Below are positions 22,361 through 34,846 of a stretch of 64,000 nucleotides of DNA, piece by piece; position 1 is the first letter of the stretch; the number at the start of each line of letters is the position of its first letter. The notes beneath the pieces were generated by a model. That model made no database searches, was not told the origin of the DNA, and saw only the letters and a program-made list of their open reading frames with translations. The DNA comes from Larix kaempferi (taxonomy: Eukaryota > Streptophyta > Pinopsida > Pinales > Pinaceae): NCBI GenBank assembly GCA_027924585.1, contig BSBM01000092.1:12275501-12339500 (forward strand), read 5' to 3'. The translations under genes and the position numbers were made by a program.

Positions 22361-25300
22361 CTTATAAAAGACTTTGTAAGCACTCACCCAAGGTCAAACC
22401 CCTAGATAACCAACACCTTGCTGCAGAATCCCTTGTACTGTATAGCTGGTACATATCATTTCCATAACAATGAATGGCATGCCCAGAAAGGTTGATAAGT
22501 AAGCTACAAGCAATAATAGTAAATTTATTAATTGCCACTACAAGAATTGTAAATAAATTTAATAGTTGAACCCATTACCTGGAAACCTTTTGAAGCATCT
22601 CAATATGAACAATATGAACAAGATGTTTTTTTAAATCCTTTTGAGATTAATTTTATTGAAGAAATCGATGGTATATGTCATTACGAATTTTAAGAGAATA
22701 CATTTGTTCACGACTGTTTTATTAAATTCTCAACTTTAGTTATTAATTCAAGTCATTGCAAGGAATACCAAATATTCCTATAGATGATAGCAAATAATAA
22801 CTTTGAAATGTAATTACAAGCAATGGTAGTAACGATATTACAAAGTATTCTCAAATACAGAACATCCCTAAAATCAACCATATAACATTAAAATTTGTGG
22901 TCAAACATTCCAATTGAACTCACATTTCATCATATCTAATCCCATCAAAATCTACAAAAATGATAGAATGCTTGAAAATACCCTTGAGGAATTTAATGAG
23001 GAAATGTTTTAAGAGAAAAAACCCTAATATTGTTATCTTGTGTTACAGTACTATGTGAATGGAAAAATTCATATAACACAATTTACAACCATAATTGTAA
23101 CCCATGAAATAAAATGAGGTCTATTAAACACTCGATTTATACCAAACTAAATATATTCGGTCGATTCAAGAAGATCTAGCATAGTATTAATTTAATAGTC
23201 CCAATGATTTAGAGTTTATCTATAATTCTTACTCAAGAAAAATAACGATGCCATTACAGATCAAATCTGTCGAAAGAGCCATCAACTCTATAGGAAAGCT
23301 ATATAGGGATTGAATCCCTTAATGTACGTCGAGAGCAAGCTACATATGTATGCATACCTGTAAGTATATTTGCCATTGATTAATGGATAGAAACTGCATC
23401 GAGCGTTTGGGAGATTTCATCATGCCAACACAAAACATAGGAATTCTAAATAGTCTATTTAGCTCACAGATAAAAGATAAATGCATAAACACTTACAACA
23501 TCCTTGTTGGTGAGGTTATCATATCCATTTCCTGAGGAAGCACTCAGGCAACAGAATTACAAAAGCCTCAACCGCTCAAACAAAAACCATTCGCTTAACC
23601 CATTAAAACCATTCATTTAACCCACTCATTCTTAATTACAGATTAAAAGGCTATGGTAGCCTCCCACTACAATTCTCATTGTAGCACCTATCGGCTAATG
23701 AAACAACCACTACCCAGACTCATAATCTAGTTTCTCCTCTTCATTCATTCCATTGAAATTATTGCTGATCTTCGTTTTCTCCCACCCAAAACCCTTTAGT
23801 TATCGAGTTCCTGGAGGAACATATTAATTCATTAATTGTTGGGATTTTAGGAAGAATCCAGGAAAATGAACATTTCCAGCACCTTCTTCAACAGGAGAGG
23901 AGCACACTGAGGGCACTCTAAACTCCGATCTAGTTGTCATTCTTGCAGCAATGGTATGTGCTCTCATATGTATGATTGACCTCAACTCGTTATTAATATG
24001 TGACATTTGCTTCAGAAGACGAATGGGGGCCGACTCATCCGATGAGGTTGCTATCAGGGTGGCCAACACTGGATTGAAGAAGGCGGCCATGAAAGATCTA
24101 CCTATTGTTGTTTATAGATCTGACTATAAATTAAAATAATTGTTAAATTACACACAAAAAAAGGACCTAAGCCGAAGGGCTATACCGGGGTTCAAGTAGA
24201 AACTTTGACGGCTACCACAAAGCTGTGCTACCCTGAAAGAAAAAAAATAATATAACCCAAACTCTAGGGTTTAACCCTTTGGAATGTATCTACCTTGAAT
24301 CCAAGTTGTCTTTGTTGAGGCTCGAAGCCCTTTACATTTCTGAAAATAGGATGCACGAGATCCATGCCATACCTGTGGGTTTTCCTTGTTGATATGCTAG
24401 AATGTCGAATTGGGTCCATCCACAACCATGTTCAGAGAAGATCGAAAAAAATGGCGAAAGGGTTAGGCCTTGGGAAAATGAATCCATCCTAGAAAAACTT
24501 CACCAATGTCTTATACATAATTACAAAAATAACAATTTTCAACAATCATCTATAGAAAATAGGTTGAGATGCAGTTACCAACAGTTTGGATCTTGTTCTG
24601 GATGCTATCAAATATTCAATTGTGCTCTTGCTTTCTTCCCCATGACTCCATGTCTCTCTTTTGACCCCTGGCATAGTGAAATTCATGATGCCCAACTTTC
24701 CACAATCGTTTTCCTTCTTTTTTTCAAATTACAAAATAAACTTTTATATATATTGGGGGCTTTGGAGAATCGTTTCCCCTCTTTTGTTTCAATTACAAAA
24801 TAAACTAATATTTTATATAATATATATAATTATATATTACATAAATATTATGTATAACTTATAATAAACATTATAATTTATAGTTTAGAACAATAAAATA
24901 CATTGAATGAGCTCGTGGGAATCATTTTTTCTATTCAATAGGTTTTTATTTTCATTTATTTTTTCATATTTTCCCTACATTTTTTTCTAATTTCCTCTTT
25001 CCTTCAGGCTCATTTATCCTCTTTTTATTTTTTGTTTTGTTTTGTTTATTATATTTATTAAATTGTTATCTATATTCTTGTTTTTATTTTTATTTTTTTA
25101 TATATGTAAAATTTTGTTTTGATTTTACATTTTATTTACAATATTATATTATAAATATATTTTATATTAGCCTATGTTGTTTGGGATTTTATATATTAAT
25201 GTTTTATTTTTCCATATATACATATTTTTAGCTTTCTCGTTTGCAATAATTTTTGTATCACTTGCATAGGTTAGATAATACAAGGACCATGGCCAAAAAG

Positions 25301-25866
25301 GGGTTTAATTGAAGTTAAATAGAAATATTTTTAGATAGAAAACGAGACATGATAGTAAGACATCATGTGACCCTCAATTTGAAGTGGATCCTCATTATAA
25401 TTAGAGCAAATAAAGATAAAAAGCGTGTATCGTTTTACCTCATTACAAATGGAAATATAGACTGATAATTCTTACCTCATGAATTAGCAATTAATTGACC
25501 AAGAAGCTGCAACATATTCATATATTTTGCATCGATTGATCTCCTTGTTCGAAAGCCCATTAATTTAAAAGCCAGTTGACCAGGTCAACTGATGGCAGGT
25601 GACGTTGTGGGAGCTGCTAGCTGGCCGGTGTGACCCTGATTGATATGCATGCTCGTTACAAAATTACGCCTATGAAGACGTATGTTAATGATGGGTATAA
25701 TAATGATGTCTCTAGTCAACATTCTTGCAGATGATCAATTTGGTGTTAATTAATTCAGTGCAATGCGTGCTTATATGATATTGTAATTAATTGTGTCATA
25801 GATTGAATTACATTTTTTTTACCTGCATTGTCCGCGTCGAGTGACGAAATTTACATGATCATTCGT
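22361..25866. other. CACTA interior, no gene recognised
   Basis: AT-rich, with further possible but unprovable kinase-gene debris near 22380-22490. The stretch at 23824-24090 is open on the minus strand for 88 residues without a known motif. 24800-25260 is almost entirely A/T. Nothing here supports a transposase or an RNA gene. Confidence 0.45.
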
Positions 25867-25953
25867 GTCTTTGAATCCATGATCTTCAATGTTACAATTT
25901 ATTAAATTTTAACACTGCACATGGATTCAGAGACCACCCAGTGTTAAAATTTA
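25867..25953. repeat. Interleaved inverted repeats (pseudoknot-like order)
   Basis: Two 15-base inverted pairs cross each other. A is 25867-25881 (GTCTTTGAATCCATG) with A' at 25920-25934 (one mismatch, a G-U pair in RNA). B is 25903-25917 (TAAATTTTAACACTG) with B' at 25939-25953 (perfect). The order A-B-A'-B' can form either hairpin, or an H-type pseudoknot in RNA. The site lies about 300 bp inside the right end of the CACTA-like element. Confidence 0.75.
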
Positions 25954-26258
25954 GTAACTTATACAAATACATTATCAAAATTGTAATTTTGATCCATTGT
26001 CGAAGTGAGACAACTAAAAATGATCAATTGTTATGTGGTCATGTTTAGCTTAGTTCTTATCCCGTGACCAAATTGGTCATTTATCTTGGTTATTTTTAGT
26101 TTAGTCCTTATCCAGTGACCAGATTGGTCATTTATCTTGGTCATTTATAGTTAAATCACTTAAAATTTCTCAATTTTGGCCATTTATCTCTTGAAAATTT
26201 GTGGCGACCAAATTTTTTGGTCGCTTGGTCACTTATTGCTCATTTTGTACTAGTGGTT

Positions 26259-27145
26259 ACATCTTTAGGGACGAGCCATTCATTAATTCATGCTCTTATT
26301 TTATCCGGGTCAACTGAGATTCCATCCTTGGATATCACGGGACCTAAATACTGTATTTTATCTTTGAAAAATTCACACTTACTAAATTTAGTGTACAGTT
26401 GATGTTCTCCGAAGACTTGTAAAATTATTCGTAAGTGTTCATCATGTTCTTCCTTAGTATTTGACTAAATTAAAATGTCATCAATGAAAACAATTACAAA
26501 CTTATCCAAATACTTATGTAAAACATTATTCATTAGACACATGAAAACTGTTGGAGCGTTAGTTAGTCCAAAAGGCATAACTACAAATTCGTAATGCCCA
26601 TAACTGGTTCTAAAAGAAGTTTTGAAGATATCTTCGTCTTTCATTCTAACTTGATGATATCCATATCTCAAGTCTATTTTCAGAAATATTGTTGCTCCGT
26701 TTACTTGATCAAACAGATCATCTATGCGAGTCAATCGATATCGATTTTTAATCGTCTTTTTATTTAATTGACGATAGTCTATGCATAAATGCAAAGTACT
26801 GTCATTCTTTTTAACGAAAATGATAGGTGCTCCCCAAGGAGACACACTTGGTCTTATGTATTTTTTATCAATTAATTCTTTTAACTGTGATTTTATTTCG
26901 TTAAGCTCTAGGATATTCATCCAGTAAGGAGCTTTTGAGCTGGGTAGCACACCAGGTACTAACTCAATGGTGAAGTCCAATTCTCTCTTCGAAGGTAATC
27001 TTGGAATTTCTTCCGGGAATACATCTGAAAAGCCTCTTAGGATTGATGTATCTTCAAGTTTTAGTTTATCTTCTTTAGTAGTATGTTCATCATTTATTAC
27101 ATTTACAGCAAAAACTCTACATCCCTTACGTACAGCCTTTTTCAT
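26259..27145 (-). pseudogene. Gypsy-A reverse transcriptase remnant
   Basis: A continuous block reads ...[60 protein letters not shown] and [10 protein letters not shown], the ordered motifs of Ty3/gypsy RT with the catalytic FIDD box. KIDLRYG replaces the usual KIDLRSG. A stop follows FIDDILI and the connection domain then continues to VPKDV, where the CACTA insertion interrupts it. RNase H and integrase resume at 15752. Confidence 0.9.
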
Positions 27146-28904
27146 TTGTAATGCATAAATCTGTCTAACTGAAGTTTTTCTAGGGATTCATTTTACTGTT
27201 ACTGTTTCGCCTTTATCATTTAAGCATGTAAATGTCTTTTCAAAACAATTTATAACCACCCTATGCTTTTCCAACCAATCCATTCCAATGAAGACATCAT
27301 AAGACCCTAACGGTAGTACGTTCAGTTTTACTTGGGTCTTAAACTGATTCATAAGCAAATCAAAATTTTTAACAAAATCAACTACCTTTCTTTTGGTTCA
27401 TGTAGCTAACTGAACCAACCAAGATTTTTCAAACTTTTCTACTTTCTATTTACATCTTTTTACTATATCAGGTGATACATAACTCAAACTAGCACCTGGA
27501 TCAATTAAAATAGAGATGGGTCTTTCTTTTAGCATAAATTCGATTTCGACCATCGAATTTTGAAGATCGGCATTTCGATTTTCCAAGGCTGCATTGATCC
27601 TGGACATTTCCCTCGCTAAGTCACCAACTGTTGGCTCTTCCTGCACTTTATGAATGTTGCTGACAGTTCTCTTCTTGTTAGGACAATTTATTGAATAATG
27701 TGGTCCTTGACATTCATAACATTTTATAGGTGCATTTTGTTCATTATTTCTAGCATAATTATTAGGCATGTTTCTTCCAGCTGTAAAATTCTATGGTGAA
27801 TTGCTTTTAAAATTATTTCCCTGAAAATTTCTACTATGGAAATTTTGCTTGTTATTTCCAACATTCCTATTAAATTTAAGATTTTTCCTTCTTTGTTTGA
27901 AATTACTTGGTTTATTACTCTTCCAGCTAGATACACCTTTTCTTTTTCTATTCTGTTCAAAATAGAAGTTTTCCTTTCTCATAGCTTCCTCCAAAGTCTT
28001 AGGGTTGTCATACTCAACTCTGTCTTTGATATTAAAAGGTAAGCAACTCATAAATATTTGTATTTTAGGATTCTCGTCAACGATGTAAGGTACGTATCTT
28101 AACAGATTTAAGAATTTACTGCTTAATTCTTTCATGTTTATAGAGCCCAATTTTAAATCATAGAATTCTTTATCTTTTTCTTCGTAGTACTGTTGAGACA
28201 GAAACTTCTTTTTAAAATTTTTCTTAAATGTATTCCAAGTTACACCTTTCTTTAATGCATTTTACTCTTTTTATATCCTTCCACCAAATATCTACTTTCC
28301 CAGTCAGATTATAAATGGCCATCTTAGCTTTCAGCTTATCTGAATAATCATAAATGTGAAAGTATTTCTTCATACCTGATAGCCATGCTTCGACTGCTTC
28401 TCCCTTTTTAATTTCACCGTTAAACATTGGGGGTTTTATCTTCTTGAATTCCCCTGAAATCTCTTCATATGGTTTTTAATTTCTCATTTTTGGTCTATAG
28501 TCACTTTCACTACTGTCACTGAAAAACTTATGTTTCTTTTTATGTATTTTAACATTAATTTCGGAAGAAGAGCTACTTTCATCATTAGAAAATTTTAACT
28601 TCTTACCTTTGTGTTGATAGGACATGGTTCCATATTCATAATTAAATTATGTTCTTTTATATTCTTCGTCATTATGAAATTTGTCCGGTAATATCTGATT
28701 CAATTCTTCTTGTGCTTTTAAAATCCTTTCATTCTCTTCCTTAATAGTTTTCATTTCAGCTTTTAGATCTTTTACTGTTCTAAGTAGTTTGGATGAATTA
28801 TCATTTAATTCCACATAAATATTCTCTTCATTAACATGTTCATGTTCATTATTATTTTGATCATTATGTAATTTGTCTTCAGCAGACTCTTCTGGTCCTT
28901 CCAT
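27146..28904 (-). pseudogene. Gypsy-A gag and protease remnant
   Basis: The N-terminal gag starts at 28904 with an acidic, coiled-coil-like stretch (KDLKAEMKTIKEENERILKA). The retrotransposon gag core follows at about 28430-27790 (EAWLSGMKKYF, FYDLKLGSINMKELSSKF). The zinc knuckle CYECQGPHYSINCP (CX2CX4HX4C) lies near 27720. The protease motif ILIDPGASLSYVSP has Pro where DSG/DTG is usual, and GMDWLEKHR comes after it. Frame breaks occur near 28640, 28430, 28220, 27780 and 27445, so the protein is not made. The neighbouring PBS and LTR confirm this is the element's 5' side. Confidence 0.85.
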
Positions 28905-29032
28905 TTACTTGCAAATATATATAAAATTTTCTATACAGAAACAAATAAAAATAAAAATCAGTAACTATGTTTTTTGTTTTCAAATTGTATTGCGCACGTT
29001 GAGCCACTTTCAGGCCTAGTGTTTGAACTTGC

Positions 29033-29044
29033 AATCTAATACCA
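29033..29044 (-). other. Gypsy-A primer binding site
   Basis: The minus strand reads TGGTATTAGATT two bases inside the LTR edge at 29047. It resembles TGGTATCAGAGC, complementary to the 3' end of plant initiator tRNA-Met, with decay. It marks the gypsy 5' side. Confidence 0.6.
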
Positions 29045-29046
29045 CA

Positions 29047-29940
29047 TGTAACATCCCAAAAATTTCATCAAAAATTAAAAAAATTCTAAGTAGTTAAAAT
29101 GGTAATTTATCACAATGCGGAAAGTATATCTGTGAATATTTAACTCTTTATTAAGTGCTTAGATTGTAATTCTAATTACGACACTTACTTGTTTACAAAT
29201 GGTCGTCAATTCTTAAATATGTCTTAACGATGTATTTATAGATAAGCGATCCTATGTCTGTAGTTAATATGATACTGTCCATAATACACCATTATATTTG
29301 CGGAATTTCTCTTAACTTATTATTGTATAAATGTCTTATGCATTCATCGATGCTATCCTGATATTCATGAACTTGTCATTTATTTATTTTGTCCTTAAGG
29401 AACTGAAGTAGGAATATGAGTCCTTTTTATTGTTTGAAAGTATTTATGAATTCAATTGTATCTTTATCTATAATACATTTTGATTATTACACACAAACTG
29501 TTAAGTCATGGACTAATAAATGTATAATATAATTAGGTCGACATTCAACACTCATTGTCTTAAAGCCATAACCTATCTCTTAAGTTCACGTTGTTATTTT
29601 TCTTATCATTCTTATGTTGTAATATGTTTTTATCTTAATATTTGATTATGTGTAAATCTTTTGATTGGAAAGAGAGTTCTGGCGCAACCCTGAGGCTTAC
29701 TTAGCTGTTAAAGCTAATGCAAAATACGTTACTTTTTCTAGGTTACAGGTAGGACTCATGCATGATTTGGTTGATTTTTTCATATATTTTAAAGACTAAG
29801 GTTATAACCTAGCTTTACGATTATGATGCATGGAAATTAATTACTATAACCCTAACTAAGGGGTTGATTCGTTCTATCCCTACTAACTACTATCCAAGGT
29901 AATGGCATAACAAGGGTTGGCATTAGTGTTAATTGTTATC
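29047..29940 (-). mobile_element. Gypsy-A 5' LTR, inner part
   Basis: Begins TGTAACATCCC on the plus strand, the inner edge of the LTR. It shares with the Gypsy-B LTR the stretch CCCTGAGGCTTACTTAGC, so the two families are related. It ends at TTATC (29936-29940), where Gypsy-B is inserted, and the LTR resumes after the second TTATC at 54017-54021. Confidence 0.72.
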
Positions 29941-31035
29941 TGTAACATCCCGAAATTTACAAAAAAATTAAAATTTTTCGATGTAGCTTTTAATGCGTAT
30001 TCTAACTGTGCGGAAATATAATAAATGTTTAAATGTTGTGTTGCTGTACTAAATGCTGTGTGGTCAAAAGTGTAATGTTTGCAACACCATAATTAATATC
30101 TTCATTTTGATGTTAAACTCACTCAACTATACTTTCACAATTCTTTTGCTGCTAATCCAATGATATAATTTTATATGTGTTAACTATTGTTCTTCTGTTT
30201 GATGATGAAGGGGTCCTACGGATGCCCTGAGGCTTACTTAGCATTCGTGCTAAAGCATTTGAATCATCCCTTTTTGCAGATTATAGGTAAGAGCTTTAGT
30301 GTTTACGACATGTGACTGAATATTTTCTAACCAGTTTCCGTGCCTCCAAAGTCTTAATGATTTAAGAGACATAATGTCGAAATTGCTATTGGTGAGAACT
30401 TCAGTTAGCCTATTTTGTAAAACAGAATTATGTCAGTTGTACTATTCATAAACCCTGTACTACCTTTTATTAATTTGTTCAACAAATGAATAGGATCCAT
30501 ATATCATAGTTTAACTCTATGTATTGTTATCATGAGTTTCTATTTGATGCAAGTTATGAGAATAACCAATGTCTATATGTGATGGCTAAGTGCAAATAAA
30601 ATGCAATATCTATATGAAATTCTTTATATATACTCTAGAACCTAGGATTTACATGCAAGATTTGATTTAGATTCCAACCTAGGAATTATTGCAATTCATA
30701 TCATAGTCAAATGCTAACGTATGAACTATATACAAATTTCTAATTAATTTTTATGCTATATTGAAATATATATATGCCAAGTCCTATTATATGGTATTGC
30801 GTGTGCATCTACGTGACCCTTATTGACATTATGGATTCCTAGCAATGAATCCAACACCACCTTGACTTACCACAAGGTGTTATTACATAATCGAGTTGTA
30901 CATTTTATCAACGAAATCGATACATTATATGAATGGGTGACATTAACACTATGAAGGTTTCGTGCTGGCAAACATTTATGTTTCCCTTTGCATTTAATAC
31001 TTCCTACTGTCGAGACAGTGGAATGTCTCCGTGGA
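29941..31035 (-). mobile_element. Gypsy-B 3' LTR, part left of the LARD
   Basis: Starts TGTAACATCCCG. It aligns with 49769-50864 of the other LTR and ends in GTGGA (31031-31035), the LARD target site. Confidence 0.9.
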
Positions 31036-32715
31036 TGTGATATCCCCCTCTTTTCATATGCTATTGTTTTGTAAATATGTCACATTTTGTAAATGGACAT
31101 GGTGAGGAGCTCAAGGCCAAGGCCCCACCAGAGGTCCTTGAGTAGATTGTAATCTATTTTTCCTAAGGTGTATTTGATGTTAATAACTTAGGAGACAAAA
31201 AGGTATACTACAATATGGTTAGGGAAAATTCATAAAGCTTAAAAAGAAGCTTAACCTATTAAAAATATTACATCAGTATGAATTATATATTAAGAAGCAG
31301 CTAAGTATTGATAAAACATTACTAGGCTATTATTGGTATATATATTTATAAAGGATAGTGATAGTCATTAATGTTATTATTAGAAATAACTTATATACTA
31401 CCTTTAAGCTATATGATTAACTCCTAAGTTGTAGGAGACTAAAAGTTGATAACACAACTAAAATGATGGGCAGATGAATCCACTAAGGATCTGACTAAGA
31501 TACTATGGCCTAGTTAATTTAAATACTTAAACCATAATAGTGGATAATATAAGTAACCTTAGCAGAGAATGCCAAAGAGTTATCTGCAGAGTCTGAAGAT
31601 AGAAACAAGCCTAAGGATTTAATTTTAAAGGACTTTATGTTATAATCACTTTTAAATAAAAAGGAAGATATTATAGTAGTATGCTAATACAATATGATAA
31701 AGTATATATTGCAAAATATATATTTATATGAATATACATAGTATATATATACTTTAGATTTCATCATCATATATATATATGTGTGAGAAAATGAAACAAT
31801 CATACTTTCCCAATATAGTACCTTATATGGGAAAGGAAGATACCGTAGCATTTATGCTAAAGGACTATAATATATATATACATATATTCTTCTTGATTTT
31901 ATCATAGTTTTCAAAGGAAGTAGTAACTTCTTCAAGACATAACTAAGAGATTAGGAGAATAATGGAATGAAGAGAAGCGTGGTATGAAGGACCACGTATT
32001 ACCTTAATGAAACGTGTTACCTTAATGAAGTGAAGCGCCATCTTGCATTGTTGTGGGTCGGTGGTTGTTGGAGCGTTATCCTTTGAGTGCCATTCATCGT
32101 TTAGGCGGCGAATTCACTACCACGCCGAGGGGAAAGAATTCCTTCTTAAAGAGGTGAGTGGAGGGAAGCATTAATTAAAAACTTCCTCGGGCTTGCCATT
32201 TGTCGTATAGTTAACATGCAAACTACCTTAAGTAAGAAGGGGGGGAAATCTGGAGGGGGGATCTTTCCTCTCTGCGTTAGAAGGAAATACATCTGCTATA
32301 GAGCCATCTCGGGCGGTGGAAGGAGAGTAGAAAAATGTTGCTTGGGAGATCATTGATACTCGGAAGTTGTCTTCTCTAATGAAATCGCATCTATTTCTGT
32401 TTTGATTTTTTTCTTTTGGTTGTATGACATTCGGAGTTAGAGAGTGTGGATCTGGAATTGATCCCCGCCCCCTTAATGCGTTGATGTTCAGTATTCCATA
32501 CTAAGGAGCTGTATTTTCGTGTTGCTGAAGTGATTTTGAAAGATAGAGTAAGATCAGATCATCTCTGATGGTTGAAACGTAGAGGCATTGTGCTGTTCAG
32601 TATCTCATGCCTCAGGATCTCGATTTGCTGTGGGAAATCGTTCTAATGCTTAAGCTTAAAACGTATGTGCATTGTTTATTGCTTTTGTGTTTATTTAATG
32701 CACCCAGAATGGATC

Positions 32716-32896
32716 GGCCGAGTTGAATAGATCGATTCACATTTAATTTACTGAGCCATATTCTGTCAATAGAATTCGCAGGCTCTGTTTGATGGCCGAT
32801 TTGAGTAGATCGATTTCCATTTAATTTACTGAGCCATATTCTGTCAATAGAATTGGCAGGCTCTGTTTCACCGCCGATTTGAATAGATCAATTTCC
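32716..32896. repeat. 78-bp tandem repeat in the LARD 5' LTR
   Basis: Units start at 32716, 32794 and 32872 (last partial). Each full unit carries GGCCGA, a GAATAGATCGATT-like box and TTTACTGAGCCATATTCTG. The same array is at 39602-39782 in the 3' LTR. Its place about 260-440 bases upstream of the TATA run fits an enhancer-like U3 repeat, an inference from position. Confidence 0.85.
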
Positions 32897-33151
32897 AGGA
32901 AATCTTTCTCCGCCTTGCAATCTCATTCATGGATTGATCATTATGGATCGGTTGATTAATATTTATAGACTCTGGAGATCTATCTACTTTGATATTTTTC
33001 TTACTGTATATTGAGATTTATTGGTAGCGTTTTCGGCATATGTTTGTGGATTGTTGTTTGATGGGAAGCTGAGAAATCCCAGCGATCTCTCTAAATACAG
33101 AGAACCGTGGATTGAGCATTATGGATCGGTTGACTGTGGAGATCTATCTAC

Positions 33152-33168
33152 TATATATATATATATAA
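33152..33168 (+). promoter_or_regulatory. Candidate TATA box of the LARD 5' LTR
   Basis: An uninterrupted TATATATATA run is followed about 30-90 bases later by a CT-rich stretch (TCTCGCTCTCCCTCTC). This is the best core-promoter candidate in the LTR and would place R at about 33195. Confidence 0.45.
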
Positions 33169-34846
33169 TTTCTGGACAGAGTACATGCTCAGGAGCGAGC
33201 TCTGCGTTTTCTTGTGTGTTAGCTCTTCGATCTAGTCTCGCTCTCCCTCTCTTAGTGTCGATAAGTTTTATTGATACATGTATTGGGAATAACTTGGAGG
33301 GTAGAATCTGGTAGTATTCTAGTTTTCGTGGGATAATCTATTAGCATACTTGTGTGTTTTTAATTGCTGGTGAATTTCTGTCAGATGGGAATATAATTAT
33401 TTATATACGGTTTGACAGGTTTTAAATGGTTGGGGAGGTCTCGATAAAGTAGTTCTGTAGAAGGAAAGGGAAGGGATAGCTGGTTAGCTTGATCCCTGTC
33501 TTGTTTCTTGTTGATATATCCCTTATACGCATGATTTAGATGTAAGGATGCGTTGCATCACAGCTCTTTCTTTATATAAACCTTATACTTTTCGAATTGA
33601 TGGTAAGGACCAGACCCCTGCGTAACAGAGATCTTGGATCTCTGGTTTTCCTCTTGAATATCGACGCTCTTACATATGTTTGGTTACCACGACCTCCGGA
33701 GTTTTGGAAGTAAATGAATTTGTGACTGAAAGAAGTAGAAATTAGTATCTGTTTGCTTTCAAGTCGTTGGGTTGAAAAACGTGTTTCGCTGTTGTTCCTC
33801 TATTTGGAAGAAAATGCTTGGATCTCCTTTTATTTGAAATCTTGGCTGTATTGAGAGCGTGTTCAATTTTTGCTGTTGTTCATTTTTGTTGGAAAGAAAA
33901 TCAGGTTTTCCTTCTATACTGTGAAATATAGTTAGAGTATGTTATACTTACTCGATGTGAAATTGGGGCGATAAATTTCTGAACTATATATTATATATTA
34001 TATATTGTTGTGGTGGCGATTTAAGAGAAAATGATCTCTAGTCAGTATCGTTGCTGCTTGCATCCGGAGAAGGTAATTACTATAACATGATTTTTGTCTT
34101 GGATGGATTTTGTTGCGTACTATGGTAAGAAGAACGAAAGATCCGAATTGGATTTTGTTTCATTACAAGAAGAGATACGACCTGATGGATAGCCATTACT
34201 GCATATCTCTGCTATCATGTAGAATGAATACATTTACAAATTGATGAACTAAATGCATTATATTGGTAACTTATCTCTGTTTCTCGATCTTGTAATATAT
34301 GCTATCATTGTTGCCACGTAATCGTGGTGGGTCCTATGTATTTTATATTGCTGCTTGTTGATCACAGTAGATAGGGTTGATCCCTGTAAATAGACCCAGT
34401 AGCGTTGTACACCTGGAGAGAAAAACCCTGCTGGTGATTAATTACCAGAGGATGTAACTCAGTTATTTTCGATAAATAATACAAGATGCAAAGAAGGTTT
34501 TGTGGACGTAGCCCAAGGAGGGGGTGAACCACGGTATATGTTGTCTCGTTCATATGTATGATTTTAATGGTGATGTTGTTATGTTTATGGTTATTTTGTG
34601 TCAAATGAAATTCTTGGAAATTGATTATGGCTGCTATTTAAAATATATCATTGTTCGGCCTATGCTGTGTAACATGGGCGTATAATAAGCATTTTATATC
34701 GTCGTTTCCTCCCACAAGTACATTTCCTTGCAGAGTTCATTGACGTTATGGAAATACATTTATTTCGTTAGTTATATAATGGAAGAAAGTTTGTTTTTAA
34801 ATTTTACCAAATTTACTAACTCGTTTTATTTGGGAGATGTCACATA

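Larger units (their letters stand above)
15756..26255. mobile_element. 10.5-kb CACTA-like transposon with cargo, inserted in Gypsy-A
   Basis: The right end, read inward, is CACTAGTACAAAATGAGC. The left end is TAGTAGTACAAAATGAGA, matching except for the outermost bases. GTT flanks both sides (15753-15755 and 26256-26258), the 3-bp TSD of CACTA elements. Removing 15756-26255 and one GTT rejoins the Gypsy-A frame (VPKDVT to DVRSF), as in Gypsy-B near 46990. Subterminal regions at both ends are packed with GGTCATTTAT/ATAAATGACC units, as is typical of this superfamily. No transposase frame was seen. Cargo includes a tRNA-like gene and a receptor-kinase pseudogene. Best call: non-autonomous or degenerate CACTA. 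Confidence 0.75.
31036..34844 (+). repeat. LARD 5' LTR
   Basis: 3809 bp with 5-bp terminal inverted repeats TGTGA/TCACA. It contains a 78-bp tandem repeat (32716-32896) and a long TATA run (33152-33168) suited to start transcription. A 97-residue open stretch at 33021-33314 has no known motif, overlaps the TATA run, and is not taken as a gene. Confidence 0.93.

Noticed and set aside
24150-24240. tRNA-like GGGGTTCAAGTAG stretch
   Set aside because: Has a B-box-like motif but no cloverleaf could be drawn and no A-box was found at proper spacing.
24800-25260. Very AT-rich block as a possible matrix-attachment region or organelle insert
   Set aside because: Composition alone is not evidence. 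No organelle gene sequence was recognised.
33021-33314. 97-residue open frame repeated in both LARD LTRs
   Set aside because: Its identity in both LTRs only reflects LTR identity. It spans the TATA run, has no known motif, and lies in a region expected to be noncoding U3.
34362-34604. 80-residue minus-strand frame repeated in both LARD LTRs
   Set aside because: Antisense to the element, no motif, and the duplication is explained by the LTRs.
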